Shown here piece after piece: positions 36,901-46,707 of a stretch of DNA of 64,000 nucleotides. Positions within the stretch are counted from its first letter, which is position 1, and each line of letters begins with the position of its first letter. The stretch comes from Rhizobium giardinii bv. giardinii H152. GTDB taxonomy: Bacteria > Pseudomonadota > Alphaproteobacteria > Rhizobiales > Rhizobiaceae. The position numbers and the translations under genes are program-made. The notes beneath the pieces are model-generated. The model made no database searches. It was given only the letters and a program-made list of their open reading frames with translations, and was not told the origin of the DNA. Location: the NCBI RefSeq assembly GCF_000379605.1, contig NZ_KB902683.1, positions 186-64,185 of the forward strand, written 5' to 3'.

Positions 36901-39900
36901 CCCTTCAACGCCGACCTCGCGCGCTACGGTGGTGACCTGGTCGGCAAAGGTCGCAAGCGTCTTGGTCATGTTGTTGATGGTCTCAGCTAGCGCCGCTACC
37001 TCGCCCTTCGAAGCGACCGTCAGGTTTTGTTCGAGATCCCCGGTTGCGACCGCGGTGACCACCTTGACGATGCCGCGCACCTGCTCTGTGAGATTGGCTG
37101 CCATCACATTGACCGTGTCGGTCAAGTCCTTCCAGGTGCCGGCAACGCCGGGGACCTGCGCCTGACCGCCCAGTTTGCCTTCCGTGCCGACTTCACGAGC
37201 GACGCGCGTGACCTCGCCGGCGAACGCATTGAGCTGATCCACCATGGTGTTGATGGTGTTTTTGAGTTCCAGAATTTCTCCCTTCACATCCACGGTGATC
37301 TTGCGGGACAGATCGCCGCGCGCCACGGCGGTGGTCACTTCGGCGATGTTGCGGACCTGGGTGGTCAGGTTGGCGGCGAGAAGATTGACGTTGTCAGTCA
37401 GGTCCTTCCACGTGCCAGCGACACCCGGCACGACCGCTTGTCCGCCAAGCCGCCCATCCGTGCCAACTTCGCGTGCCACGCGCGTCACTTCGCCCGCAAA
37501 CGAACGGAGCTGATCGACCATGGTGTTGAGGGTATCCTTGAGAAGCAGGATTTCTCCCCGAACGTCGACGGTGATTTTGCGTGACAGGTCACCATTGGCG
37601 ATCGCGGTGGCGACCCCAGCGATATTGCGCACCTGTGCCGTCAGATTGCCGGCCATCGAGTTCACAGAGTCGGTCAGATCCTTCCATGTGCCAGCGACGC
37701 CCGGGACCAGGGCTTGGCCGCCCAGTTTGCCTTCCGTGCCGACCTCGCGTGCGACGCGGGTGACCTCGCCGGCGAATGCGTTGAGCTGATCAACCATGGT
37801 GTTGATCGTATTCTTCAGCTCCAGGATTTCGCCCTTCACGTCGACCGTGATTTTGCGAGAAAGGTCGCCGCGCGCCACCGCCGTTGTCACTTCGGCGATG
37901 TTGCGGACTTGGCCTGTCAGGTTGGACGCCATGGAATTGACGTTTTCGGTCAAGTCCTTCCAGGTGCCGGCGACGCCCGGAACCTGAGCCTGACCGCCGA
38001 GTTTGCCTTCAGTACCGACCTCGCGCGCAACACGCGTCACCTCCGAGGCGAAGCGATTGAGCTGATCGACCATGGTGTTTAACGTTTCCTTAAGCTGAAG
38101 GATTTCACCCTTCACGTCGACGGTGATTTTGCGCGACAAGTCGCCATTGGCGATCGCGGTCGACACCTCGGCAATGTTGCGAACCTGGGCGGTCAGATTT
38201 CCGGCCATCGAATTGACCGAGTCGGTAAGGTCCTTCCATGTCCCGGCGACGCCGAGCACATTGGCCTGGCCACCCAGGCGCCCCTCTGTCCCGACCTCGC
38301 GCGCCACGCGCGTCACCTCACCGGCAAATCCGTTGAGCTGATCGACCATCGTATTGATGGTTTCCTTCAGCTCGAGGATTTCTCCGGACACCGTGACCGT
38401 GATTTTCTTCGACAAGTCTCCCTGCGCCACTGCCGTTGCCACTTCGGCAATGTTGCGAACCTGCCCCGTCAGATTGGACGCCATGGAATTCACGGAATCC
38501 GTCAGATCCTTCCAGGTACCGGCAACACCCTTGAGTTGGGCTTGTCCGCCCAACTTTCCCTCCGTGCCGACTTCCCGCGCCACGCGCGTTACCTCGGAGG
38601 CAAATGCATTGAGCTGGTCGACCGTGGTGTTGATTGTCTCCTTCAGTTGAAGAATCTCGCCTTTCACGTCGACGGTGATCTTCTTGGACAGGTCTCCATT
38701 GGCGATCGCCGTGGAGACGTCGGCGATATTGCGAACCTGCGACGTCAGGTTTCCGGCCATCGAATTGACGTTCTCGGTCAAATCCTTCCAAGTGCCAGCG
38801 ACGCCGCGCACGTTGGCCTGTCCACCCAGGCGTCCCTCGGTGCCGACCTCACGCGCAACACGTGTGACTTCGGAGGCAAAAGCGTTGAGTTGGTCGACCA
38901 TCGTGTTGATGGTTTCCTTCAGCTCGAGAATTTCCCCGGACACTGTGACCGTGATTTTTTTCGAGAGGTCCCCATTGGCAATAGCAGTCGATACTTCCGC
39001 GATGTTGCGAACCTGGGCCGTCAGATTGGAGGCCATCGAGTTTACGTTGTCGGTCAGATCCTTCCAGGTACCGGCAACCCCGGGCACCTGTGCTTGACCC
39101 CCAAGCCGGCCTTCGGTTCCGACTTCACGCGCGACACGCGTCACTTCGCCGGCAAATGCGTTAAGCTGGTCGACCATCGTGTTGATGGTTTCCTTCAGTT
39201 CGAGGATTTCTCCTGAAACATCCACGGTGATCTTGCGCGACAGGTCACCACGCGCCACCGCGGTTGTCACCTGAGCGATATTGCGGACCTGCGCTGTTAG
39301 GTTGCCGCACATCGCGTTAACGGAATCAGTCAGATCTTTCCACGTTCCGGCGACGCCCGGCACGAGCGCTTGGCCACCCAACTTTCCTTCGGTGCCGACC
39401 TCACGCGCGACGCGCGTTACCTCGGAGGCGAACGAGCGGAGTTGATCCACCATCGTGTTAATCGCTTCCTTGAGCTGCAGGATCTCCCCGCGTACATCGA
39501 CGGTTATTTTTTTCGACAAATCGCCGTTCGCAACGGCGATCGTCACATCGGCGATGTTGCGGACCTGCGCCGTGAGGTTGGAAGCCATGGAGTTCACACT
39601 CTCGGTCAGATCCTTCCAGACGCCGGTGACTTCCCGGACCTGCGCCTGCCCCCCAAGCTTTCCGTCCGTCCCGACTTCGCGAGCCACACGGGTCACTTCG
39701 GATGTAAACACACTGAGCTGTTTGATCATCGTGTTGACTATGGTTGCGGAGCGCAAAAACTCGCCCTTAAGCGGACGTCCGTCAACGTCCAAAGGGACGG
39801 TTTGCAAAAGGTCGCCTTTTGCAACCGCCGTTATCGTCCTGGTGACCGCGGTTGTCGGCCAGAGCAGGTCGTCGATGAGAGTATTGATCGACGTCTCCAT

Positions 39901-40224
39901 GTCCGACCATGCGCCTTCCGAGAGGCCAAAGCGTACGCGGGTGCGGGTCTTTCCATCGCGCCCGACTACCTGACCGACATGTTCCAGCTGGCGGGCCATG
40001 CGTTCATTGGCGGCGACGATATCATTGAACACATCGGCAACTTTACCGGCGAGGCCGGTTTTGTTGCCGGGCAACCGCGCCGAAAATTCACCCCGCCGCA
40101 TGGACTGCAGAGCCTCAAGAAGCTCGTTCAGGTCGACCATAGACCCGTCGTTGCCAACAATCGTGGCACCGTCCTCGGTGCTATGAATATCGTGTGCATT
40201 CCGGGGGCTCATTGGCGTGTTCAT
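33919..40224 (-). CDS. Giant poly-HAMP hybrid histidine kinase (about 2100 residues)
   Basis: Residues about 130-1190 are an array of HAMP units. About eleven copies of a 92-residue module ([35 protein letters not shown], then a HAMP with [15 protein letters not shown]) repeat, plus a divergent N-terminal unit. The array has a 276-bp DNA period. Then come a GAF domain (about 1200-1360), HisKA with [17 protein letters not shown] (about 1430), HATPase (about 1540-1665) and three receivers ending [12 protein letters not shown]. There are no clear membrane helices. The architecture resembles fungal group III (Nik1-type) osmosensing kinases and related bacterial proteins. The start at 40224 follows CGGAGCCCTCT. 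Confidence 0.92.
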   Translation of the reverse strand: MNTPMSPRNAHDIHSTEDGATIVGNDGSMVDLNELLEALQSMRRGEFSARLPGNKTGLAGKVADVFNDIVAANERMARQLEHVGQVVGRDGKTRTRVRFGLSEGAWSDMETSINTLIDDLLWPTTAVTRTITAVAKGDLLQTVPLDVDGRPLKGEFLRSATIVNTMIKQLSVFTSEVTRVAREVGTDGKLGGQAQVREVTGVWKDLTESVNSMASNLTAQVRNIADVTIAVANGDLSKKITVDVRGEILQLKEAINTMVDQLRSFASEVTRVAREVGTEGKLGGQALVPGVAGTWKDLTDSVNAMCGNLTAQVRNIAQVTTAVARGDLSRKITVDVSGEILELKETINTMVDQLNAFAGEVTRVAREVGTEGRLGGQAQVPGVAGTWKDLTDNVNSMASNLTAQVRNIAEVSTAIANGDLSKKITVTVSGEILELKETINTMVDQLNAFASEVTRVAREVGTEGRLGGQANVRGVAGTWKDLTENVNSMAGNLTSQVRNIADVSTAIANGDLSKKITVDVKGEILQLKETINTTVDQLNAFASEVTRVAREVGTEGKLGGQAQLKGVAGTWKDLTDSVNSMASNLTGQVRNIAEVATAVAQGDLSKKITVTVSGEILELKETINTMVDQLNGFAGEVTRVAREVGTEGRLGGQANVLGVAGTWKDLTDSVNSMAGNLTAQVRNIAEVSTAIANGDLSRKITVDVKGEILQLKETLNTMVDQLNRFASEVTRVAREVGTEGKLGGQAQVPGVAGTWKDLTENVNSMASNLTGQVRNIAEVTTAVARGDLSRKITVDVKGEILELKNTINTMVDQLNAFAGEVTRVAREVGTEGKLGGQALVPGVAGTWKDLTDSVNSMAGNLTAQVRNIAGVATAIANGDLSRKITVDVRGEILLLKDTLNTMVDQLRSFAGEVTRVAREVGTDGRLGGQAVVPGVAGTWKDLTDNVNLLAANLTTQVRNIAEVTTAVARGDLSRKITVDVKGEILELKNTINTMVDQLNAFAGEVTRVAREVGTEGKLGGQAQVPGVAGTWKDLTDTVNVMAANLTEQVRGIVKVVTAVATGDLEQNLTVASKGEVAALAETINNMTKTLATFADQVTTVAREVGVEGRLGGQANVPGTAGTWKDLTGNVNLLAANLTTQVRAIAEVATAVTKGDLTRSIQVEARGEVAELKDNINTMIGNLRLTTERNTEQDWLKTNLARFTNMLQGQRDLSTVGRMLLSELAQLVGAQHGVIYQVEAEGDLSSLRLLSTYADDAFKGHPDRLQMGQGLIGQCAQDARRILITDMPKNTVPIGSGVFKARPRSAIVLPVLSEGQVKAVIELASIGNFTDLQLSFLDQLTTSIGIVLNSIEATMQTEGLLKQSQQLATELQTQQRELQQTNEQLEQKAQQLAERNVEVEAKNQEIEQARRALEEKATELALTSKYKSEFLANMSHELRTPLNSILILGQQLGENPDGNLSGKQVEFARTIHSAGTDLLNLISDILDLSKIESGTVSVDAEEIFFNSLLDLMTRPFRHEADNRKLSFEVELTPDLDRSIVTDSKRLQQILKNLLSNAFKFTDYGGIKLKVSPVTFGWSPDHPSLRHAPSVVAFEVTDTGIGIPPEKQRIIFEAFQQADASTSRKYGGTGLGLAISRELANLLGGEIQLRSAPGVGSTFTLYLPQTFIGATPIAMRPSITDAAAVSIAALATGLLGDNPSEQIHDDRHQIKAGDAVLLIVEDDPHYASVLVDLARDNGFKVLVAMRGADALALAREYRPTAVSLDVFLPDMLGWTVLSQLKQDPTTRHIPVQIVTQDEDRQHGLARGAFAFITKPTTSEGLTQALAKLKDYAQPRRKRLLLVEDNEGERFGVTELLGHDDIDIVSVDTGTKALEFLRETSPDCIVLDLKLPDMTGFDVLECIRDDAAIGDIPVVVFTGRELSLEEDAQLHSMARSVVVKGVESPDRLLDETALFLHRVVSDLPLAKQAMLERLHGSDDDLVGETVLLVDDDARNIFALSSVLERRGMKVLTATTGNEAIAVINAQPGVAIVLMDIMMPGMDGYETMQVIRSNPAFRRLPIVALTAKAMKGDREKCLEAGASDYLAKPVNTEQLLSALRMWLHR
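36680..39880. repeat. Tandem 276-bp repeats encoding HAMP modules
   Basis: About eleven degenerate tandem copies with a 276-bp spacing, for example near 37244, 37520, 37796 and further right. Each encodes one 92-residue HAMP module. The copies differ mainly at third codon positions, so they are old, but the order is regular enough to allow unequal crossing over. Confidence 0.85.
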
Positions 40225-40889
40225 AGAGGGCTCCGAATGTTTTCCGGCATTGACGTGTGAAATATGAAGGCGCTCTTCTGTCCCCAAAGTTGCAACAGCG
40301 CGTCAAAGGTATGTAAGCTATTGCTCCTATTAAAATATAGAAGGGCGCCCGAGGCCGCGGACGAACAAAATTTTTCGAGTGCGCGGGTCGCAGGCGCTGT
40401 CCCATTGCTGGGAAAACCAATTCGGCTGCATCCGCATCATACGGTCTTGTAAACAGCGTCCCAGCTCTGTGCCTGATCGTCAACGAGTTGATGATGAATT
40501 TGGCAAAGCAGGGAAAAGGTGCGATTGCCCCACTTGCGTGACGCGGCGTCGATCGATCGAAGTTGCGTACCCGACGAGTCGCCGGTGGGCCGTACAACTG
40601 GACGTGGGATGCCCATTCTGGGCTTGAGATATCACTCCATTCGCGGGCCGATCGGAAACCGACTTAAGGCGCCTGGCGAGCGGCAGCGGGATTCGCGTCT
40701 CGCGTTCAAATGCCAGCGGATTACCAGTCCATAAACAGTCTCGGCACAACTTACAGGCAGCACAAATTTGTGACTGAAATCTCGGTGCCGTTCGCAGGCC
40801 GCGCTGACTTTGGTCATCTTGTGCGGTCTCGACAAGAGCGCGCGCTTGCGCGGGCAGCTCCGACTACTTCGGCGTATCTCCAGAAACAA
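40225..40889. other. Gene-free upstream region of the poly-HAMP kinase operon
   Basis: About 665 bases with only short frames. An AT-rich stretch near 40310-40360 probably holds the promoter of the kinase operon. No specific operator is evident. Confidence 0.4.
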
Positions 40890-41129
40890 TCACGGTTTCG
40901 ATGGGCGACCGGCGGTTCCGGATGGTGGCGGCCGGCATTCTCCTGCCATGTTGCGCGGTATGCCAGGGCATTCGAGACACTCCCGACAAATTCCGTAGTC
41001 GTCTGGTTCCGGTTCAAATGGCCGTCGGCAACAGACGCACAACGCAACGCCAAGGGCAGCACAGTTCCTCGGCTCCGGAGGGATTATCTCGATCGCTGTC
41101 CCATCAAAATCCCGGGTGTCGGCTTCCAT
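40890..41129 (-). CDS. Small Cys-rich hypothetical protein
   Basis: A 79-residue ORF that begins MEADTRDFDGTAIEIIPPEP. It has a Cys cluster, ALCVCCRRPFEPEPD followed by YGICRECLECPGIPRNMAG, with CxCC and CxxCxxC spacing that could bind zinc. GGAG lies upstream of the ATG at 41129. The C-terminal tail is basic and Pro-rich. No homologous family is recognised. It could also be chance; composition and the ribosome site are the main support. Confidence 0.4.
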   Translation of the reverse strand: MEADTRDFDGTAIEIIPPEPRNCAALGVALCVCCRRPFEPEPDDYGICRECLECPGIPRNMAGECRPPPSGTAGRPSKP

Positions 41130-41395
41130 GATTTCTACTCCGCGACACTTGTGTAGAATGAGATGGGAACGGGTGATTGCTCCTTCCAGATCGTATCCAG
41201 GTTTTTTTCTGACGTCGAAGCCGGCGCCTGCGCTCGAAAACACGACACGCGGTTTGGGTAGCGTCGACGATCACCGGATCATCCTCACGCGCTCGCGGCG
41301 GCACCAGGCCGCGATTCCGCTCGTCTCCCGTTGTTGGCCTGCCCCCTGCGGCGGCATCACGCGTGGCCCGGCCTATTCCGTACACGGTGATTGCA

Positions 41396-41740
41396 TCAAA
41401 ACTGGCCAGCCGATCTCCTAATGTAGTCAACGAAAGCACGCAGCGGCGCCGGGACGAGGCGGCGAGCGCTGGATACGAGGTCCGATCGGTACCGCGATCA
41501 TATCCTGGTCCAGACGCTCCTCGTAGCGGATGCCCGCATCGCACCCGGCCGCCAACACGCCGTTGAAGGTCTCGTCAGCGATCACCTCCAGCCGGATGCC
41601 GGGACAGGCTGCCTGGAATAGTGCAACGATGCTCGGCAGCACCAGCCCCGCGGCGCTGCGCGCGACCTGCACGAACGCATTCAGATCACGAGATCGTCCT
41701 TCATTGTTCGCCCTTCCGCACAGCCTGTACAGATTGTATA
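41396..41740 (-). pseudogene. Collapsed LysR-family regulator
   Basis: Three LysR pieces are joined. About 41710: RDLNAFVQVARS, like the extreme N-terminus of a LysR protein. Directly after it comes the effector domain, LVLPSIVALFQAACPGIRLE with VIADETFNGVLAAGCDAGIR and YEERLDQDMIAVPIGPRIQR, and after a further frame break the tail LVPAPLRAFVDYIRRSAGQF and TGA (41396-41398). The DNA-binding helix-turn-helix and part of the effector domain are deleted. It is a degraded regulator with no visible target gene left. Confidence 0.6.
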
Positions 41741-41924
41741 GGGCGTCTTTCTTGGCCGAAAATCCGGACAGCGCTGACGCACCATGTCCGTCGATGGCTG
41801 GTGAAACCACCCGGAGAGAATTAGGCAACTATCGTGTCTAATTTCGGAGTCATGTCCCGGCGCGCTCGCCGCTAATTGAGAAATGTCGGTGTCAGGATCG
41901 GATGCCTATCAGAGAGGGGTTGCT

Positions 41925-42509
41925 TCAGCTCAGATCGTGAAGGTCGGTGGTGATTGCCGGTGCGATCGCAAAATCGGAAAAGTTGACGGTCAGGTCGCCA
42001 CGCTCCGGCGTGCAAGCGGTCGGACCGACTTCATAGGCCGAGGCAAGCGGAAAGGGCGCAAGACGCACCAAGGGCCAGACCTTGCCATAGCGCGAGGCCT
42101 GTATTCGCATGGCACCCTTTGCAACCGTCACGCGGATGTAGAAATCCTCAAGGTCGTCAAACGGCCGCGACACCGACCAATCAGATTTACCGTCGGTGAT
42201 CACGGTGCTGAGGAAAAGCTCGCCATCGGTGAACTCGACGCCGGTCTTTGCCCAGCGATTTTCATCGATGCGCACCATCATGCCCGCCTGATCGTAGAGC
42301 GTGCGGAACTCGCCCCGGATGCGCACTTTGGCAGTGAAACTGTCAGCCGTGGGAAAGCCGAGAAAATGACCGCTGTCGCGGGTAAATCCGTAATAGGTCT
42401 TCCGCCAGAAATCAGTTTTTTCGTCCGTCGTGAGGGTCAGGCCGGTGTGATCAACATGCCATCTGGTCGGCTCGTTCAGCCATTTCCCATCGCTGAAATT
42501 TACGTTCAT
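41925..42509 (-). CDS. DUF1349 concanavalin A-like protein
   Basis: A 194-residue cytoplasmic protein of the DUF1349 family (beta-sandwich, concanavalin A-like fold): WLNEPTRWHVDHTGLTLTTD, TDFWRKTYYGFTRDSGHFLG, YDQAGMMVRIDENRWAKTGV and EDFYIRVTVAKGAMRIQASR. A yeast relative was named regulator of enolase, but the bacterial role is unknown. AGGAAG precedes the ATG at 42509; the Met at 42545 lacks a ribosome site. It is divergent from the c-di-GMP gene. Confidence 0.88.
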   Translation of the reverse strand: MNVNFSDGKWLNEPTRWHVDHTGLTLTTDEKTDFWRKTYYGFTRDSGHFLGFPTADSFTAKVRIRGEFRTLYDQAGMMVRIDENRWAKTGVEFTDGELFLSTVITDGKSDWSVSRPFDDLEDFYIRVTVAKGAMRIQASRYGKVWPLVRLAPFPLASAYEVGPTACTPERGDLTVNFSDFAIAPAITTDLHDLS

Positions 42510-42647
42510 TGCACTTCTTCCTGTTGGCTCTGGAGCAATATGCATCGGTTCATTGATACAGAAAACGGCAGCTCCCGTAGTGACATGCCCTCTTAACCCC
42601 GCATTAGGCAGCCCTTGTTAAGTTTCGCTTTGCAGCGCCTTGCGGGC

Positions 42648-44897
42648 ATGATGCCTTTCTGCGTTTCTCGGCTCGGGGAACATGCTACATTCCAGGAGCG
42701 GGGATTCCAACAATTGCATAGACACGTCTTTTCGGAGGGCCGTCGCAGGCAGCTACAAGTCGTTGCTGTCGCAACAATTTTTGTCGTCGTCGCCGCCGTG
42801 CTTGCGGGGCTGGTCGCCGGGTCAATCAATACACTCACGGCCACGGCCGACGCGATCGACGACGGACGTGCAAGGCATGCCGCGGCGGGCGCGCTGCAAT
42901 CTCTTCGCAAACAACTCGGCGCGACGGTGCGTGACAATGCCTATTGGGACGACGCATTCGAACAGGTCAACTCTGACGCCCGGGTAGACTGGACGGTCGA
43001 GAACTGGGGCTCTACGACTGCGGACTACCCACTTTACGATACCGCCATCGTCGTTGACAGCCGCAACGTGCCCGTTATCGCATATCGCAACGGCGCGCCG
43101 ATGGAAGTCCCGCCTGCACAATTCTTCGGTAATTTCTCGGCTCTCTTGAAAGCTGCAAGGCGCGCTGGCCCGTCTGACCCAGTACCCGTGCACTTCGTTC
43201 ACTCCTCAGCGGGGACAGCCTTGATCGGAGCGGCCGCCATCCAACCGTTTGAGCGCGAGCCTTCCATGAGACCCCAAGACTTTTATGTGCTGGTGTTTGC
43301 CAAGCACATCACACCCGCGGTGGTCGCAGAGGTTTCGGAGAGCTTCAACATTGCCGGCCTCAGTCTCGACCCTTATCCAGTTCCCGGACGGCTGGAGGCG
43401 ATCCTCACGGATGTGGCTGGGAACAAGGTAGCGGCGTTCACCTGGCCATCGCAGGCGCCGGGGACCAAAAGCTACGCAATGGTTGCCAGCGACCTGCGGG
43501 CAGCAGGCGCAGTCCTGGTGGTTTTCCTGTGCGGCATCGGCATCGTCGGAGCCGTTACCGTCCGAAGTTTGAAAGCAAGCGAACGTCGCGCTCGCTACAG
43601 GGCCCTGCGTGATCCGCTCACTGGGTTGTTGAACCGGGCAGGCCTGCTCGAGAGCATGAGCGGCATATCGGCCGAGGCAAATTCGAATACCCCCGTCATC
43701 AAACTTCACTTCATCGATCTCGATGGCTTCAAGGCAGTTAATGATGCGTGGGGACACAACGTCGGCGACGAACTCATCGTCGCGGTCTCGCACCGTTTGA
43801 TGGAGACCCTACCGGAAAATGCGATCATTGCCCGATTGGGTGGCGACGAGTTCGCTGTTGTCACAATCGAGAATCCTTACCTCCCAGCATCCGATATTGG
43901 CCATCGCATTCAGCGTGGGCTTTCAAGGATATTTGAGATCGGCGGCCGCACGATCGAGATCGGTGCGAGCGTCGGGGTGGCAACGTCGCCCTCGGGCATG
44001 ATCGAGACGGGCGAACTTATCCGTCGCGCCGATATTGCGCTCTATCGTGCCAAGGACCTTGGCCGCGGTCAGACCGTTGATTTCGAGGACAGCTTTGATG
44101 ATGATACCAACAGACAGGCGGCTCTCGAAGCACAGTTGCGGACGACGTTGGCGGCTGGCAACATCGATGTGGCGTTCCAAGCCCTTTTCGACGCGAAATC
44201 CGGTTCGATCTGTGGCGTGGAAGCCCTGGCCCGCTGGATTACGGAGGGTGGAGACAGGATTGCTCCCGACGTTTTCATTCCGCTGGCGGAGCGCTCGGGC
44301 TTGATTGACCAACTGGGCCTGCAGGTTCTCAAGAAATCTCTTCAGGCGGCGACCTCCTGGCCCGCCATAGGCCTGGCGGTCAACGTCTCGCCGCTCCAGC
44401 TCAAGAACCCTAGGTTCGTAAAGCAGGTCACCGACGCATTGGAGACGGCCGATTTCGATCCGCGCCGCTTGAGCATCGAACTGACAGAGGGTGTGCTGAT
44501 CTCTGACCCCGAACAGGCCCGTCGCGCCATAGATGGCCTCAAAGCTGCGGGGATAAAGGTTGCTCTGGATGATTTCGGATCGGGGTTTGCGAGTGTCGGA
44601 ACGCTGCGCCAGTTCGGCTTCGACCGCATGAAGGTGGATCGCTCGCTGATCGCAACTCTCGACCATGATCAGAACGCCGGAGCTGTGTTGCACGCGACGA
44701 TCGCTCTAGCCAATGCGCTCGACATTCCAGTCACGGCAGAGGGGATTGAAACCGAAGCGCAGGCCGAGGTTCTCAGGGTGTCCGGTTGCGACGCGCTGCA
44801 GGGATATTTGTTCAGCAGACCGATCAGCGCCGAACAGTTCACGGAGGCATACTTCAACGGCAAGCGTGACCTCGGGAAGGACCGATCCGCGGCATAA
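42648..44897 (+). CDS. CHASE4-GGDEF-EAL cyclic-di-GMP enzyme
   Basis: A protein of about 749 residues with an N-terminal membrane helix (VVAVATIFVVVAAVLAGLVA), a periplasmic CHASE4 sensor (DNAYWDDAFEQVNSDA with VDWTVENWGSTT), a second helix (AAGAVLVVFLCGIGIVGAV), then a GGDEF domain (RDPLTGLLNR to ARLGGDEFAVV, intact motif) and an EAL domain with the essential residues: VEALARW, LAVNVSPLQL, IELTEGVL, VALDDFGSGF, MKVDRSL and TAEGIET. Both activities could be functional. Start choice is uncertain: ATG pairs at 42648 and 42651, with weak ribosome sites. Confidence 0.9.
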   Translation: MMPFCVSRLGEHATFQERGFQQLHRHVFSEGRRRQLQVVAVATIFVVVAAVLAGLVAGSINTLTATADAIDDGRARHAAAGALQSLRKQLGATVRDNAYWDDAFEQVNSDARVDWTVENWGSTTADYPLYDTAIVVDSRNVPVIAYRNGAPMEVPPAQFFGNFSALLKAARRAGPSDPVPVHFVHSSAGTALIGAAAIQPFEREPSMRPQDFYVLVFAKHITPAVVAEVSESFNIAGLSLDPYPVPGRLEAILTDVAGNKVAAFTWPSQAPGTKSYAMVASDLRAAGAVLVVFLCGIGIVGAVTVRSLKASERRARYRALRDPLTGLLNRAGLLESMSGISAEANSNTPVIKLHFIDLDGFKAVNDAWGHNVGDELIVAVSHRLMETLPENAIIARLGGDEFAVVTIENPYLPASDIGHRIQRGLSRIFEIGGRTIEIGASVGVATSPSGMIETGELIRRADIALYRAKDLGRGQTVDFEDSFDDDTNRQAALEAQLRTTLAAGNIDVAFQALFDAKSGSICGVEALARWITEGGDRIAPDVFIPLAERSGLIDQLGLQVLKKSLQAATSWPAIGLAVNVSPLQLKNPRFVKQVTDALETADFDPRRLSIELTEGVLISDPEQARRAIDGLKAAGIKVALDDFGSGFASVGTLRQFGFDRMKVDRSLIATLDHDQNAGAVLHATIALANALDIPVTAEGIETEAQAEVLRVSGCDALQGYLFSRPISAEQFTEAYFNGKRDLGKDRSAA

Positions 44898-45186
44898 CCT
44901 GGCACGACTCCTGCCCTCAGAACAGGGCATCGCTGCGGGCTGGCCGACGCACTCTGTAGCCGGATCGGTCGAGTTTCCCGCTCTGGTCGGAAGGCCACCG
45001 TTTCATCATTGATCGGCTCCACCGGACATGGCTCGCGCTAGAAGGCGTGGAATCCGCGACAGATGGGCCGTCGAGGTCGACTTCAATCACTGCAGCTTAC
45101 CCTGTAAAATGAGGTCTGACTTCCATTCCAATCCACGCCGCCGCTGGCCGAACGCGGCTCGGCGGCCCTAACTTCAGGAGGCAAGG

Positions 45187-45570
45187 ATGTCAGACACTAT
45201 CGTCAATGTGCGATACATGGTCGATGACGTCGAAGTGGCCGTCGAATGGTACACCAGACACCTTGGCTTTTCGCTTCTCTCCAGCCACGCACCCGCTTTT
45301 GCCGACATCAAGCTCGGATCGTTGCGGCTCTTGCTCAGTGGGCCGACCAGCTCGGCGGGCCGACCGATGCCCGATGGAGAACAACCGCGGCCCGGTGGCT
45401 GGAACCGCATTCACCTCATCGTCGACGATTTGCCTGCCGAGGTCGCTCGTTTACGCACCACCGGCGCACAGTTCCGCAACGATATCGTTACGGGGCCTGG
45501 CGGGTCGCAAATTCTGTTGGTAGACCCCTCCGGGAATCTCGTTGAGTTGTTCCAGCCGGTTCGCCGCTGA
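45187..45570 (+). CDS. VOC family (glyoxalase/bleomycin-resistance-like) protein
   Basis: A 127-residue VOC protein. It has the repeated beta-alpha-beta-beta-beta fold: VRYMVDDVEVAVEWYTRHLG with FSLLSSHAPAFADIKLGSLR, then RIHLIVDDLPAEVARLRTTG and PGGSQILLVDPSGNLVELFQ. The His in IHLIV and the Glu in LVELFQ are potential metal ligands. CAGGAGGCAAGG precedes the ATG. The substrate is not evident. It is convergent with virB11. Confidence 0.9.
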   Translation: MSDTIVNVRYMVDDVEVAVEWYTRHLGFSLLSSHAPAFADIKLGSLRLLLSGPTSSAGRPMPDGEQPRPGGWNRIHLIVDDLPAEVARLRTTGAQFRNDIVTGPGGSQILLVDPSGNLVELFQPVRR

Positions 45571-45669
45571 CTTCAATTGCGAGATCCGCATGGCGCGGAC
45601 GCGGCCTCACAGCGAAGGTCACGCCGAGAGCGCGCCCCTTAGGAAAAAACATGGAACAGCTTGACCTCG

Positions 45670-46698
45670 TCAGTTCCGGAGCAGTCGTACCGATCGATGA
45701 GTGTCTTCGGCGTGCCGGTAATAGACCTCGCTCACCCGAAACCGTCCGTCGACGCGTTTGCACTGGACGACGACGTCGATGGCGATCGTCAACAGCTCGC
45801 GGATATCATGCCGCTCAAGCTCCCTGCCACCCTCCGATTCCTTGATCAGCAACGTCATCTGTTCGAAGGCAAGTCGAGCGGAATCGGCGTGGACCGTTGT
45901 GATCGAGCCAGGGTGGCCGGAATTCACATTGCGGATATAGTAGAAGGCCGTTCCGTCTCGCAGTTCCTGCAGCAGGATCCGATCAGGCCGCATGCGCAGG
46001 CAGGATTCCAGCAGGTCCTTGGCGCCGACCTTCGCCGTGCCCTGCGCGCCCTTGGAGTAAAACAGGCGAACGTGGTTCGATTGCGGGATGACCAGTTCGG
46101 GCGTGTCCTCGATCGAGATGATACGCTCGCTTGAAGGAATATGACGTATCAACGCCTTCGATAGGGTCGTTTTGCCTGATCCCGTTGCACCGGAAATGAT
46201 GATGTTCTTTCTCGCGTATACGGCTTCTCGCAGAAATGCCTTGTAGGCCTTCTTTCGGTAAAATTCCAAAAGCCTCCGGTCCGACGAGTCGGCGCTTTTT
46301 TCAGCTCGCACCGCATCGTCAAACAGCCCGTCCTGGTCGAGATCGTCCAGGCTTAGCGATACCGACGACGGCTTCCGGATTGTGACACTGACAGTTCCCC
46401 TGGTCGTCGCCGGTGGGATTACGATCTGAATTCGCTCGCCGTCAGGCAGCGTGGCCGACAGGATCGGCCGGGTCTCGTCGATCGATTGATTGGAATAGCT
46501 TGCAACAGCGCGTGCGAGACGCATCAGTTTATCGAACGATAGCTCCGGCAGATCGTGGGTCTGCCACCCCGCCGTGCCCTCTGTTACGATCTGCCTCGGT
46601 CGATTGACGATGACCTCGTAGAGCGACTTGTCGCGCAGACAGGGCGAGAATGGAGCGAGGAGCTCGCGTACGACAGCGGAGTCGGCCGCTTCTCTCAT
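45670..46698 (-). CDS. virB11: Type IV secretion ATPase VirB11
   Basis: A 342-residue hexameric traffic ATPase that powers pilus assembly and DNA transfer. N-terminal domain (about 1-140), Walker A ISGATGSGKTTLSKALI (about 167-183), Asp box IISIEDTPELVI, Walker B region RPDRILLQELRDGTA and the His box NSGHPGSITTVHAD. The length is normal. It is the last gene of the leftward virB operon, 9 nt after virB10, with AGGAAATCCAG before the ATG. Confidence 0.95.
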   Translation of the reverse strand: MREAADSAVVRELLAPFSPCLRDKSLYEVIVNRPRQIVTEGTAGWQTHDLPELSFDKLMRLARAVASYSNQSIDETRPILSATLPDGERIQIVIPPATTRGTVSVTIRKPSSVSLSLDDLDQDGLFDDAVRAEKSADSSDRRLLEFYRKKAYKAFLREAVYARKNIIISGATGSGKTTLSKALIRHIPSSERIISIEDTPELVIPQSNHVRLFYSKGAQGTAKVGAKDLLESCLRMRPDRILLQELRDGTAFYYIRNVNSGHPGSITTVHADSARLAFEQMTLLIKESEGGRELERHDIRELLTIAIDVVVQCKRVDGRFRVSEVYYRHAEDTHRSVRLLRN

Positions 46699-46707
46699 CT
46701 GGATTTC

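Noticed and set aside
36680..39880. Regularly spaced repeats that might suggest a CRISPR-like or satellite array
   Set aside because: The 276-bp period is exactly 92 codons in one frame and encodes HAMP modules.
39370..40260. 296-codon rightward frame at the 5' end of the kinase gene
   Set aside because: Antisense shadow created by codon bias of the HAMP repeats; the product is His/Arg/Asp-rich without a known domain.
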